A DNA stretch of 64,000 nucleotides from Sulfurovum xiamenensis (GCF_030347995.1 NZ_JAQIBC010000003.1:124001-188000), one strand, 5' to 3'; positions 1 through 9,279 are shown, numbered from the stretch's first letter. Made by a program: numbers and translations. Notes: generated by a model not told the origin, from the letters alone.

Positions 1-738
1 GGACAGGCTATCTATTCTTATAAGCTCTCTTTACTCTCTTTCTGGGGATTGATGTTCGTTTACCTTTGGGCAGGGTCTCACCACCTATTATGGTCAACAG
101 TGCCAGACTGGATGCAAACAATGGGTTCTGCGTTCTCTGTAGTACTTATCTTGCCATCATGGGGTTCAGCGATCAACATGCTTCTTACGATGAAAGGTGA
201 GTGGAATCAGTTAACAGAAAATCCGCTGATCAAATTTATGGTGCTTGCATCTACATTCTATATGTTATCAACGATCGAAGGTCCTATCCAAGCGATCAAA
301 TCAGTCAATGCCATTGCACACTTTACTGACTGGATTCCTGGACACGTGCATGATGGTGTACTTGGTTGGGTGACATTTATGATCATGGCTTCACTGTTCC
401 ATATGGCTCCGCGTATGTTCAAAAGAGAGATTTACTCTAGAAAACTTATGGAGACACAGTTCTGGCTTCAAACAACAGCGGTTGTGCTTTACTTTACATC
501 TATGTGGATCGCAGGTATTACACAAGGTATGATGTGGAGAGCCGTAGATGAGTATGGTAACTTGATGTATAGTTTCATCGATACGGTCAATGTACTTCAT
601 CCTTACTACACGATTAGAGCGCTTGCAGGTGTAATGTACCTTATTGGTTTCATTATGTTCGCTTACAATATGTATAAAACTATGACTTCTGCTAAAGAGA
701 TTACAGAAGAACCACAGTTTAGAACACCTATGGCATAA
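1..738 (+). CDS. ccoN: cbb3-type cytochrome c oxidase subunit I, 3' part
   Basis: The last 245 codons of the haem-copper oxidase catalytic subunit; the 5' end lies outside the window and frame 1 is open from base 1. CcoN reduces O2 at a haem b3-CuB centre in the inner membrane and pumps protons. The CuB histidine pair (GSHHLLW, residues 27-28 of the fragment) and the later WIPGHVHDG block with haem-binding histidines are both present, spread over hydrophobic helices. It is followed 15 bp later by ccoO, the normal first step of a ccoNOQP operon. Family assignment is firm. Regulation cannot be judged because the promoter is off the window. Confidence 0.97.
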   Translation, partial: GQAIYSYKLSLLSFWGLMFVYLWAGSHHLLWSTVPDWMQTMGSAFSVVLILPSWGSAINMLLTMKGEWNQLTENPLIKFMVLASTFYMLSTIEGPIQAIKSVNAIAHFTDWIPGHVHDGVLGWVTFMIMASLFHMAPRMFKREIYSRKLMETQFWLQTTAVVLYFTSMWIAGITQGMMWRAVDEYGNLMYSFIDTVNVLHPYYTIRALAGVMYLIGFIMFAYNMYKTMTSAKEITEEPQFRTPMA

Positions 739-753
739 GGGAGGTAGTTTATT

Positions 754-1422
754 ATGTTTTTTCATTGGTTAGAAAAAAATCCATTCTTCTTTGCTTCGGG
801 GATTTCGATCGTTATCGCATTTGCAGGACTTATTGAGATCGTACCGAACTTTGCGAAGGCGGCAAGACCGGTAGTAGACCTTAAACCTCGTACTGTACTT
901 GAACTTGCAGGTAAAAATGTCTATATTAAAGATAACTGTATGTCATGTCACTCACAGCTTATTCGTCCATTTAAATCAGAGACGGATCGTTATGGGGATT
1001 ATTCATTGTCAGGTGAGTATGCTTTTGACAGACCATTCCTTTGGGGTTCTAAAAGAACAGGTCCGGATCTTCACCGTGTAGGAAACTACAGAACAACAGA
1101 TTGGCACGAAAATCACATGCTGAATCCTGCTGAGATCGTACCAGGTTCTATCATGCCGGCATATAAACATCAGTTTACAAACTTGGCTGATATTGAAACT
1201 GCGTATGCAGAAGCGGTCACAGTTAAAAATGCATTTCATACGCCATATGGTCCTGAGTTTAAAGGAACCAGAGCTGCATGGGAAGCACACAAACCAAAAG
1301 TTCTTGCAGACGCGAAAGCGATTGCTGATGATATGAAAAACAAAGATGTTAAAGAAGCAGTTGCGAGAGGTGAAGTACCTGAGATCGTAGCACTGATTGC
1401 TTACCTTAACAGTTTGAAATAG
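754..1422 (+). CDS. ccoO: cbb3-type cytochrome c oxidase subunit II (mono-haem cytochrome c)
   Basis: A 222-residue membrane-anchored cytochrome c that passes electrons from CcoP to the CcoN haems. One N-terminal transmembrane helix (about residues 10-30) is followed by a periplasmic domain with a single haem site CMSCH (C62-H66). A later SIMPAY segment (about residue 133) carries the likely axial Met. GGAGGT lies at good spacing before the ATG. The length matches the usual CcoO. It sits between ccoN and ccoQ. Confidence 0.97.
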   Translation: MFFHWLEKNPFFFASGISIVIAFAGLIEIVPNFAKAARPVVDLKPRTVLELAGKNVYIKDNCMSCHSQLIRPFKSETDRYGDYSLSGEYAFDRPFLWGSKRTGPDLHRVGNYRTTDWHENHMLNPAEIVPGSIMPAYKHQFTNLADIETAYAEAVTVKNAFHTPYGPEFKGTRAAWEAHKPKVLADAKAIADDMKNKDVKEAVARGEVPEIVALIAYLNSLK

Positions 1423-1433
1423 GTGAGAGAAAG

Positions 1434-1652
1434 ATGGACATTAGGGATCTTCAAGGCTATGCCAGTTTCTTTATGACCATTTTTTTGGTAGTGATGTTGT
1501 ATGGGTATATCATACACCTGTACAGAAGTGAAAAAAAAGGTGAGCGTGATTATGAAAAATACGGGAATATTGCACTGGATGATGAAGTCACAAGTACACC
1601 TGTAGAAGATAAACCCGCGTCAGAAAGAGAATATAAGGAGGAGAATAAATGA
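1434..1652 (+). CDS. ccoQ: cbb3 oxidase small subunit CcoQ-like
   Basis: A 72-residue protein with one membrane helix (about residues 11-28, FFMTIFLVVMLYGY) followed by a charged cytoplasmic tail containing YRSEKKGERDYEKYG, typical of CcoQ/FixQ. In other bacteria CcoQ stabilises the CcoNOP core. Position and size are decisive, because CcoQ sequences are poorly conserved. The stop overlaps the ccoP start (ATGA), suggesting translational coupling. Confidence 0.9.
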   Translation: MDIRDLQGYASFFMTIFLVVMLYGYIIHLYRSEKKGERDYEKYGNIALDDEVTSTPVEDKPASEREYKEENK

Positions 1653-2539
1653 ATGCATTAATGGTAAAAGCATTGGCATTTGCAGCAGTATTGATCATTG
1701 CAACGATAGCTGTTGTAACGAGTTTGGATATTGATATCTTTGCAGATTCAGTCAATGCGATAACAATGGGGGGAGCAATAGCAGTCGCTACGATCACAGC
1801 ATCGGTTGCGGTTAAATATGTCAATCAAATGAAAACAGACACAGCATCTGGTAAACTGGCAGAGGAAAACTGGGATGGTATCGGTGAGTATGAAAATGAA
1901 CTTCCTTCAGGTTGGGCATATTCATTCTTGGCGGTTTTCCTTTGGTCCATGTGGTATGGACTTATAGGGTATCCTGTGAATGCCTATAGTCAGATTGGTG
2001 AGTACAATGAAGATGTGATTGCTTATAATAAGAAGTTTGAAGAAATACACAAAAATGCAGATGAGGCAACACTTAAAGAGATGGGAGAGTCTATCTTTTT
2101 GGTACAGTGTCAGCAATGTCACGGTGTGACAGGAGATGGTCTTTCTGGTAAAGCACAGGACTTTACTGCAAGAATGAGTAAAGAACAAGTATTGGATGTG
2201 ATCAATAATGGTCAAAACCAATTAGGATATCCTATGGGTGCAATGCCTGGAGGTATGGCACAAGGTGCAGATGCTGAAGCGATTGCAGCGTATGTTGCCG
2301 GTGGCATGAAAGGTGAGCAGCCTGCAGCATTTGCTGCATGTGGTTCTTGTCATGGAATGGATGGTAAAGGCAACAATGGTATGTCACCAAATCTAGTATC
2401 TTATGATGCTGCATTGATGAATCATACGTTGCAGAATGGTAAAAAGGGTATGATCGGTAAAATGCCATCATTTAAGACACTTATTACACCAGTACAAGAG
2501 AAAGCTTTGACTGTATATATTCAGTCATTGTCAAAGTAA
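1649..2539 (+). CDS. ccoP: cbb3-type cytochrome c oxidase subunit III (di-haem cytochrome c)
   Basis: A 296-residue di-haem subunit that accepts electrons from soluble cytochromes and passes them to CcoO. Hydrophobic segments at about residues 7-26, 38-56 and 90-108 precede two haem-binding motifs, CQQCH (C154-H158) and CGSCH (C231-H235). Met-rich stretches that could supply axial ligands follow each. Proteobacterial CcoP usually has one or two membrane helices, so the N-terminal membrane part here is long. The start overlaps the ccoQ stop and is preceded by AAGGAGGAG. Confidence 0.96.
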   Translation: MNALMVKALAFAAVLIIATIAVVTSLDIDIFADSVNAITMGGAIAVATITASVAVKYVNQMKTDTASGKLAEENWDGIGEYENELPSGWAYSFLAVFLWSMWYGLIGYPVNAYSQIGEYNEDVIAYNKKFEEIHKNADEATLKEMGESIFLVQCQQCHGVTGDGLSGKAQDFTARMSKEQVLDVINNGQNQLGYPMGAMPGGMAQGADAEAIAAYVAGGMKGEQPAAFAACGSCHGMDGKGNNGMSPNLVSYDAALMNHTLQNGKKGMIGKMPSFKTLITPVQEKALTVYIQSLSK

Positions 2540-2549
2540 GGAGTTTCAT

Positions 2550-2786
2550 ATGGCAGAAAATACAAAACGAAGTTTATTTGGACTACATGGAATATTCGGG
2601 GTTTTGATCTCGATCGTAGGTTTACTTGCAATTTTGATCACATTGATGCTCATGGTTGTTGTTGTACAAAGACATGCAGCGGTAAAGCCTTATGATCCAA
2701 CTAAGATCAGAGATATACAGAATGTAAAAATGATCGATGTAGAGAATAAGCAGTATTCATTTATAGATGCAGAGAAAAAGGATTAA
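2550..2786 (+). CDS. DUF4006 family membrane protein of the cco operon
   Basis: A 78-residue protein with a short polar N-terminus, one long hydrophobic helix (about residues 13-40) and a C-terminal tail with RHAAVKPYDPTK and DIQNVKMIDVENK. This matches DUF4006, a family known from Campylobacterota directly downstream of ccoP. It lies 10 bp after ccoP with a good AGGAG site, so it is almost certainly cotranscribed. Function is unknown; a small structural or assembly subunit of the oxidase is the natural guess. Confidence 0.85.
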   Translation: MAENTKRSLFGLHGIFGVLISIVGLLAILITLMLMVVVVQRHAAVKPYDPTKIRDIQNVKMIDVENKQYSFIDAEKKD

Positions 2787-2788
2787 TA

Positions 2789-2890
2789 ATGATTAAATAT
2801 ATGGATAAAGTACTTATCGCGTGTATGGCTTTTGCTGCAGCTGCGGCACTCTATTTGTCACTGAGTGGCAACCTTTTATACGTAGGATAA
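2789..2890 (+). CDS. 33-residue single-helix membrane peptide in the cco operon
   Basis: A small reading frame starting ATGATTAAATATATG, preceded at 6 bp by AAGGA, and starting 2 bp after the DUF4006 stop. It encodes a basic N-terminus (MIKYMDK) and one membrane helix (about residues 8-28), ending LLYVG. The next gene begins 3 bp after its stop, so it fills the gap between two genes with its own ribosome site, which argues that it is translated. Some cbb3 oxidases carry an extra small single-helix subunit (CcoM in Pseudomonas stutzeri). Similarity to CcoM here is in size, topology and location only. Confidence 0.65.
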   Translation: MIKYMDKVLIACMAFAAAAALYLSLSGNLLYVG

Positions 2891-2893
2891 AAT

Positions 2894-3523
2894 ATGTTCA
2901 AAGCAAAAGTAAGGGCAACCTTGCTTGCTTTGGTACTTCCTCTTCTTCTAAACGCTGGTCATATACTTAAAGATGACATTCTAAAAATTGAAGCTGCACA
3001 ACTTATCAATGAGATGGGTGATGAACTTTTTTCAAAAACAGGTATCAATGGATATGTGATAGCAACCAATGAACACTTTCCTGTAGGTTTCAATCTGGTA
3101 GAGTATAGCAAGAAGTATGAAGCGCAGATGAGCAAGCCTTATGTCTTATTTATATTTGCACCACAGGCACGGATCACAGAGCAGACAGATACAAAGGGTA
3201 GGGTAGGATTGATCCCTTCATCTGATGCGATTCGCACTCTTTATGACTATAATGATGTAAGAGATGCTGCAGTGGATATTGTCTCTTCCAAAGACAGTAA
3301 CTCCGATGAAGATAAACATAATATCGGTGTACTGCAGGCTTTTTCAGAGCTTGCAGAAGGCATTGCTCGCTCAAAAGGGGTTGAACTGACCAAGACAATA
3401 CCGAATGAGACGCGGCATATGGTATGGGGGTTAAGTGTTTTGATCTATATCGGTTCATTCTTAGTACTCTGGATATTTGCAATCAGACCACTATATATGA
3501 GGATAAAAAATGGCAAAAAATAG
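2894..3523 (+). CDS. TPM-domain-like membrane-anchored protein in the cco operon
   Basis: A 209-residue protein with a signal peptide (about residues 1-21), an extracytoplasmic domain, and a C-terminal membrane helix (about residues 176-196) with a basic end (RIKNGKK). The middle region (GINGYVIATNE, a YSKKYE segment, a hydrophobic VLFIFAP strand, then VGLIPS) resembles the TPM/YgcG fold, but I recognise it only loosely. It sits between the 33-residue peptide and fixH, overlapping fixH by 14 bp, so a role in oxidase assembly or stability is likely by context. The biochemical function is unknown. Confidence 0.7.
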   Translation: MFKAKVRATLLALVLPLLLNAGHILKDDILKIEAAQLINEMGDELFSKTGINGYVIATNEHFPVGFNLVEYSKKYEAQMSKPYVLFIFAPQARITEQTDTKGRVGLIPSSDAIRTLYDYNDVRDAAVDIVSSKDSNSDEDKHNIGVLQAFSELAEGIARSKGVELTKTIPNETRHMVWGLSVLIYIGSFLVLWIFAIRPLYMRIKNGKK

Positions 3524-4058
3524 CGCAAAAACATACTGGCCACATATGATACTGGGCTTTCTTGTACTCGGGATCACACTCAGTTACTGGACAGTAAAAT
3601 CAGCATCATCGATACCGGTACAAGAGTCTAATCAATATATGCTCAAATACCAGATGGCTGATATGAATATTAATCAGATCATGGAGAAAAAAATAGCCTT
3701 TGATAAGGCATATGCCATTCATCTATTAAATGTGGAAACCATGGTCATGACAGATAATGTGAACAGTAACCGTCCTCAACCAAATCCTGTGAAATTGTTA
3801 CAGGGTATGAATGCATTTTCTTATGAGGTGGTTACCAAAGACGGTACAAAAGTCTCTGATGCAAATGTCACCTTTTTACTGACACAGCCTCACAGCAGAA
3901 AAGAAGATAAACTTTTTAACAATGTTCCGTATGAGGATGGAAAATACCAAATCAGAGATGTAGAGATCACTAAAGCGGGAAGATACACCTTGCAGCTTAG
4001 AGCAGAAGTCGGCGATACGATAGGTTACTCTGAAATATCCGCTTATCTCAAACCATAA
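3510..4058 (+). CDS. FixH family protein
   Basis: A 182-residue protein with one N-terminal membrane helix (about residues 11-29) and a periplasmic beta-rich domain. The C-terminal part (FSYEVVTKDGTKVSDANVTF, then GKYQIRDVEITKAGRYTLQL) has the FixH/YtkA-like beta-sandwich pattern. FixH proteins are linked to cbb3 oxidase maturation and copper handling. The start overlaps the preceding gene and is preceded by GAGGAT. It is the last gene of the cco operon; a hairpin terminator follows at 4071. Confidence 0.85.
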   Translation: MAKNSAKTYWPHMILGFLVLGITLSYWTVKSASSIPVQESNQYMLKYQMADMNINQIMEKKIAFDKAYAIHLLNVETMVMTDNVNSNRPQPNPVKLLQGMNAFSYEVVTKDGTKVSDANVTFLLTQPHSRKEDKLFNNVPYEDGKYQIRDVEITKAGRYTLQLRAEVGDTIGYSEISAYLKP

Positions 4059-4070
4059 AATCTAAACATT

Positions 4071-4107
4071 TTGACAAGACTATACCTTGTCAACTTCTTT
4101 TTCTGTC
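4071..4107 (+). terminator. intrinsic terminator of the cco operon
   Basis: An 8-bp perfect stem TTGACAAG / CTTGTCAA (4071-4078 with 4086-4093) and a 7-base loop, followed by a T-rich stretch. It lies 12 bp after the fixH stop. Confidence 0.85.
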
Positions 4108-4143
4108 AATATGACAGATTTTGTTTTTTTATCCTCCACTCTA

Positions 4144-4152
4144 TGCTATACT
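4144..4152 (+). promoter_or_regulatory. extended -10 promoter for addBA
   Basis: TGCTATACT matches an extended -10 element. The predicted transcription start, about 7 bases downstream, falls at the A of the ATG at 4160, so the transcript may be leaderless. No Shine-Dalgarno sequence precedes this ATG. Confidence 0.55.
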
Positions 4153-4159
4153 ACTCAGC

Positions 4160-6517
4160 ATGAATCAACTCCATATTTATCCCACATCAAGAGCATTAAG
4201 AACCGTAAGTGCGGCACAGAAAGAACAGGATGGTTTTTTACCGGCACTCATGCGGATGGATGAGTTCGAACAGCGTGCTATTCTTCTGGATGATAAAGTA
4301 CAGATAGATCCGCTACAGCGTATCCTTCTTTTACGTGAAGCAGCCTCATTTCAAGCTTTTGAATCGTTGAATCTCAATCTTGAGCTTGTAAGGTTCTTTA
4401 CCAAGAGTGATGCACTTTTCAAATTTTTTGAAGAGTTGGCTGCTGAACAGATAAGCTTTGATATTCTGGTTCAGGCAGATGCCTATGCAGAGTTTGAAAC
4501 ACATCTTGGGATCTTGGAACAACTTTTTGAGAACTATAGAAGACTGCTTGATGCAAAAGGTTTTACAGACAAAGCATTGATTCCCCATACCTATAGAATC
4601 AATGAGGGATTTTTACAAGCGTATGAAAATATAGAGATACATTTAGAAGGATATTTGAGCCACTTTGAGTTGGAGCTTATCGAAAAAATAGCCAAGCGTA
4701 CACAGCTTATCATACATTACACAACCAGCCCATTTAATGTGAAGATGCAGGAACGTTTTGAAGCACTGGGTATCACTTTGGAAAACGATGCAATCGTAAG
4801 TTTTGATCTAAGCGATAAAAAAATAGTTTCGACACGGCCCAATGATGCAAAGATCAATGCGAATGTTTTCTCTGTGGAGGAACGACAAGAACAGATAGCG
4901 GTTGCTTTTGTCCAGATAGAAAAGATGGTCCGTTCCGGTATACTTCCCGAAGAGATCGTGCTTATCTTGCCTGATGAAAGCTTTAAAGAGCACTTTACCC
5001 TATTTGATACCCAAAATAATCTGAACTTTGCGATGGGGTATGATTATGCTAACGGCCGTATCTACAAATCACTTGAAGCACTGTATAGATATTGGCAAAA
5101 CTTTGAGAGTGAACACAGACAACTGTTGGAACGTTATGGATTTGATCTTGAAATAGTAGAGAAACTCTCCCCAGCAAAACACTGCAATATTGAAGCTTTT
5201 TTTCGTGCGATAGACGGCTTGGGACTGTTAGAGTGTCCACTGCTTCAGGGTGAGAAAAAAGAGAAGATGAATGAGCGTGTCTATGAAAAGTATCTGCACT
5301 TTCTGAAAATATTTGCAAAAGAAGAGCTGCGTTTAAAAGAGTGGCTCTTCTTCTGGCTTAAAGCACTTTCCAAGATCACTATCGATGATGTTCGGGGCGG
5401 CATGGTCACGGTGATGGGTGTGTTGGAGACCCGGGGTGTGAGTTTTGAAGGTGTGGTCATCGTCGATTTTAATGAAGGGGTTGTCCCCGCAGCTTCAAGT
5501 AAAGACCAGTTTCTTAACTCTTCAGTCCGGGCTTTTGCCAATCTCCCTACTAAAAATGACAGAGAAGCGTTGCAAAAACAGTATTATAAACGCTTACTCG
5601 AACAAGCCAAAGAGGTAGCCATACTCTACAGCAGCAGTGACAATAAACTCCCCTCAAAATTCCTGTATGAACTGGGGCTTAAAGGTGCAGTACCGACACC
5701 TGTACTAAGCACTCTACTTTATGACCAAACTTCACAGTGTGTAGAGGAGAAAGATCCGCAGGTAGAACATTTTAACGCGCAGGACATAACTTGGTCAGCC
5801 TCAAGATTGAAAACCTATCTGGAGTGTAAGCGAAAGTACTACTATCGGTATATACAAAAGATAGAAGCAAAAAAAGAAGAAGAGCTGAATGAGGGTGCTT
5901 TTTTACATCTGCTTTTAGATCACTTATATAGAGAAAAAGCAAGTTATGAAAACGCTGATGAGATGCAAAAAAAGTTAGATATTCTTTTAGATCAGTTACT
6001 TCCTTTTGATGATTCTAAAACGGCATACAAAAAACTGCTCTGGAAAGAGAAATTAAAAGGATTCGTCACGTCTCAGATAGAGCATTTCAAGAGTGATTGG
6101 AGCGTGGTGGAGAGAGAAGTGGAAGTACATGGAGAGATTGGAGGTCTCCGTTTCAAAGGACGCATAGACCGCATAGACCAGAACACCACAGATACACTGA
6201 TACTTGACTATAAAAGCGGCTCAACTGCTGAAGCCAACAAAACCAAGAATCTCGAGAATCTCGCAGATTTTCAGATGAGCATCTACCATCATATGCTTAC
6301 AAAAAAATACCAAAATATCACTTTGGCTTTCGTCAAGATACTGGAGGGAGGTAGGATAGAGGAGATCACAGCACTTGAAGAGAAAAATGAAATCCTGGCC
6401 CAACATATCATAGATCTCAAACAGACCAACTCTTTTACGGCTGAAAAGTGTGAGGATCTGCAAAAATGCAAGTACTGCGAATTTACTTTGATGTGTGAGA
6501 GAGGAGAGTATCTATGA
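4160..6517 (+). CDS. addB: AddB-type nuclease subunit (PD-(D/E)XK, Fe-S)
   Basis: About 785 residues. AddB is the second subunit of the AddAB double-strand-break resection complex and carries a nuclease domain stapled by an iron-sulfur cluster. The C-terminal third has the nuclease motif DYKSGS with a preceding GRIDRID block. The cysteine set fits the AddB cluster: one Cys in LECKRKYYY, and CKYC-x5-C near the end. The N-terminal helicase-like region lacks a clear Walker A. I chose the ATG at 4160 (MNQLHIYPTSRALR) over the in-frame ATG at 4121, because the extra 13 residues would overlap the promoter. The stop overlaps addA (ATGA). Confidence 0.88.
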   Translation: MNQLHIYPTSRALRTVSAAQKEQDGFLPALMRMDEFEQRAILLDDKVQIDPLQRILLLREAASFQAFESLNLNLELVRFFTKSDALFKFFEELAAEQISFDILVQADAYAEFETHLGILEQLFENYRRLLDAKGFTDKALIPHTYRINEGFLQAYENIEIHLEGYLSHFELELIEKIAKRTQLIIHYTTSPFNVKMQERFEALGITLENDAIVSFDLSDKKIVSTRPNDAKINANVFSVEERQEQIAVAFVQIEKMVRSGILPEEIVLILPDESFKEHFTLFDTQNNLNFAMGYDYANGRIYKSLEALYRYWQNFESEHRQLLERYGFDLEIVEKLSPAKHCNIEAFFRAIDGLGLLECPLLQGEKKEKMNERVYEKYLHFLKIFAKEELRLKEWLFFWLKALSKITIDDVRGGMVTVMGVLETRGVSFEGVVIVDFNEGVVPAASSKDQFLNSSVRAFANLPTKNDREALQKQYYKRLLEQAKEVAILYSSSDNKLPSKFLYELGLKGAVPTPVLSTLLYDQTSQCVEEKDPQVEHFNAQDITWSASRLKTYLECKRKYYYRYIQKIEAKKEEELNEGAFLHLLLDHLYREKASYENADEMQKKLDILLDQLLPFDDSKTAYKKLLWKEKLKGFVTSQIEHFKSDWSVVEREVEVHGEIGGLRFKGRIDRIDQNTTDTLILDYKSGSTAEANKTKNLENLADFQMSIYHHMLTKKYQNITLAFVKILEGGRIEEITALEEKNEILAQHIIDLKQTNSFTAEKCEDLQKCKYCEFTLMCERGEYL

Positions 6518-9246
6518 GTTTCAAACCTTTTTTGGCCTACTCAGCTTCTGCAGGGTCTGGTAAGACATTTGCACTCTCTGTACGGTACATTTCACTCCTT
6601 TTCATGGGAGAATCTCCGAGTGCTATTTTGGCAGCTACTTTTACTAACAAAGCAGCAGCAGAGATGCGTCAAAGGGTGGTCGATTCTTTACGTGGCTTGG
6701 CCGACAAAAACAATGAAGCATTCACGGATGCGATCTGTGTACAGACAGAACTCTCACGTGAGGAACTTTTACGCAAACAGCCTGAGGTTTTGGCGCGGTT
6801 CCTTGCGAGCAGTTCCTACATCGTTACACTTGACAGTTTTTTCTCTTCCATCTTGCGTTCGGCCTCTTTGGAGATAGGACTTGAACCGGATTTCGTCACC
6901 AAAGAGCAGGGTGAAGATGCGCTGGAAAAACATTTCCTCGAAGAAGTGCAGGCACAGGGGGTACTTTCGAATTTAGTGAAGTTGGCTATGGATATCGAAG
7001 ACAAACGTTTTATGAAGATCTTTGATCTGATGCAAAACTTTTATAAGGTAGACCCTTTATTGCCAAAGCAAGAAGAGGGAACTCTTGCTTTAGCCAGACA
7101 GGAAGAAGCATGTGAAAGCTTGAGAGTTAAGATGATCAAAGCGCTTAGCGATGCAGGGGCCCCAGCACGCTGCATGAAACAGTTTGACACAACGAGTATC
7201 AAAGAGTTATTTGGTAAATCTCTTTTTGAAAAAGAAACATTGGGAGAACACACGTGGTTCAAGAAAGTAGCCAATGATGAGATAGAAGGACTCTATGCTT
7301 TTCTCAAAAAAGAGTTGGCACATTGGTCGAAAGTAAAAGAAGCGATCGTTTTAGATAACCTTTTTAAAATCTATGACTATTATAAAAATGCGACCATTAT
7401 GAGTGCAAAGATATCAGGCGTTTTGACCTTTGATGATCTGACCTATTTTACCTACCGACTCTTGCATGAAAGCCTCAGCAAAGAGTTTCTGTATTTCAAG
7501 ATAGACTCCAAGTTCAAACATATCCTGCTTGATGAGTTTCAGGATACTTCTACGTTACAGTTTTTACTGCTGAAACCGCTTATCGATGAGATATTTTCAG
7601 GATATGGGCAGAGTGAATTTAAGAGCTTTTTTTATGTGGGAGATACCAAACAGTCGCTTTACCGTTTTCGCGGCGGGGTGGAAGAGCTGTTTGACAAAGT
7701 GGCCCAAAACTATGGAGTAGAGATACTGCCTATGGATACGAATTACAGAAGCTCCAGAAATGTTGTAGAGCAGGTCAACCGTTGGTTTGAGACCACTATG
7801 GAAGGGTACACGGCCCAAAAGAGCAGACCCGGAGCATCTGAAGGGTATGTTGAAGTGCTGGAGTCTGAAGTACTCATAGAGGATGCCGTGACACATGCTA
7901 AAAAACTTTTACAGATGGGTGTAGATATAGATGAGATCGCATTTTTGGTACATACGAATAAAGATGGACAGAGTTTACAAGAAGCGTGTGAACATGAAGG
8001 GATACACACACTTTTAAAAACATCCTCTTCATTAAAAAACATGCCTAAAATTGCTGCTTTGGTTGCCATGTGCGAGTATCTGTTCTTTGGTGAGAAAATA
8101 GATGCTCAGGCAATGATGCTCAAGGTAGGTAAAACTTTGGAAGAGGTAGATGTTTCCTGGTTCTCTGCCTTTATGTCTCCTTTACAGGTGACAGACAGGC
8201 TGGTAAGAGAGTTTGGGTATTTTGATGAGGATATGAATATTTTAAAACTGTTGGAATTTGCTTCTGCTTTTTCAGATATACCCACATTTGTAGAAGAGTT
8301 TAAAAGTTCGAGTATTGCAGTGGCATCTAACTCTGTACACGGTGCAAAGATCATGACAGTACATGGATCAAAAGGTTTGGAGTTTGAGTATGTCATACTT
8401 TTGGACAAATTGACACGTAAAAATTCTGACAAGTCGGCATTGATCTATCATTACAATGACAACCTTTACATTGATAAAATTCTTTACAGAACCAAAGGCA
8501 GAGAAAACTTTGATGAGGCGTATGCGCAGATCATGGAAGAGAGAAAAGCTTCTGCAATAAAAGACAGTAAAAATGTACTCTATGTGGCTTTAACCCGTGC
8601 AGTGGAAGGGCTGATCGTTATTCGAAAGCCTAAAGACTCTGTTTTTGATGAAATAGGCATGCAGACAATGTGCATTGGTACATTGAAGGTGCATGAAATA
8701 TCAAGTCGTGAGGCATTCACAAAGCACGAAGATACATCTGTCGTTATCTCGAACTACGGTACACAAGAGGTGAATTCTGCTGATGAGGAAGAAGAGAAGG
8801 ATTACGAGGCTATTCTGTTTGGTACGGCATTGCATTATACCTTGGAGATGCTAGGCTCTTTTGATGAAAAGAGTTTGGAATTGGCTATACTGTCATTGAA
8901 AAATCGTTATGGCCAGCAGTTGACTGATCCAAGTATGGCACAGATAGAAAATCGTATCAGAAATTTGATAGACCATCAAGCCTTCCAACAGATCCTCGAT
9001 GGTGCCAAGGTCAGAAAAGAGCAGTCTCTTAGTTTTGAGGGGGAGTTGAAACAGATAGATCTTTTACTGGAGTATGAGGATCACTGTGTGGTCATAGACT
9101 ATAAAAGTTCAAAGAAGTATGCACTGAAACATGAAAATCAGGTGAGATATTATCAAAAAGCCATAGCCAATATTACAGGAAAAAGAACAGAAGGAATGAT
9201 CCTTTATCTGTTAGAAGAAGAAATAGAGATAAAAAACTTAAATTAA
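6514..9246 (+). CDS. addA: AddA/RecB-like UvrD-family helicase-nuclease
   Basis: A 910-residue superfamily 1 helicase with a C-terminal nuclease, partner of AddB in double-strand-break repair. Visible motifs: Walker A ASAGSGKT (residues 11-18), motif Ia FTNKAA, Walker B DEFQDTS (D340), motif III GDTKQSLYRFRGG, motif V/VI TVHGSKGLEF (about 615) and YVALTRA, and the nuclease motif VIDYKSSK (D862-K864). It is shorter than Bacillus AddA, as is usual in this phylum. It overlaps addB by 4 bp and has a strong AGGAG. Confidence 0.9.
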   Translation: MSFKPFLAYSASAGSGKTFALSVRYISLLFMGESPSAILAATFTNKAAAEMRQRVVDSLRGLADKNNEAFTDAICVQTELSREELLRKQPEVLARFLASSSYIVTLDSFFSSILRSASLEIGLEPDFVTKEQGEDALEKHFLEEVQAQGVLSNLVKLAMDIEDKRFMKIFDLMQNFYKVDPLLPKQEEGTLALARQEEACESLRVKMIKALSDAGAPARCMKQFDTTSIKELFGKSLFEKETLGEHTWFKKVANDEIEGLYAFLKKELAHWSKVKEAIVLDNLFKIYDYYKNATIMSAKISGVLTFDDLTYFTYRLLHESLSKEFLYFKIDSKFKHILLDEFQDTSTLQFLLLKPLIDEIFSGYGQSEFKSFFYVGDTKQSLYRFRGGVEELFDKVAQNYGVEILPMDTNYRSSRNVVEQVNRWFETTMEGYTAQKSRPGASEGYVEVLESEVLIEDAVTHAKKLLQMGVDIDEIAFLVHTNKDGQSLQEACEHEGIHTLLKTSSSLKNMPKIAALVAMCEYLFFGEKIDAQAMMLKVGKTLEEVDVSWFSAFMSPLQVTDRLVREFGYFDEDMNILKLLEFASAFSDIPTFVEEFKSSSIAVASNSVHGAKIMTVHGSKGLEFEYVILLDKLTRKNSDKSALIYHYNDNLYIDKILYRTKGRENFDEAYAQIMEERKASAIKDSKNVLYVALTRAVEGLIVIRKPKDSVFDEIGMQTMCIGTLKVHEISSREAFTKHEDTSVVISNYGTQEVNSADEEEEKDYEAILFGTALHYTLEMLGSFDEKSLELAILSLKNRYGQQLTDPSMAQIENRIRNLIDHQAFQQILDGAKVRKEQSLSFEGELKQIDLLLEYEDHCVVIDYKSSKKYALKHENQVRYYQKAIANITGKRTEGMILYLLEEEIEIKNLN

Positions 9247-9279
9247 TCTTAATTTAAATAAATTTTAAGGTTAAGTGGG

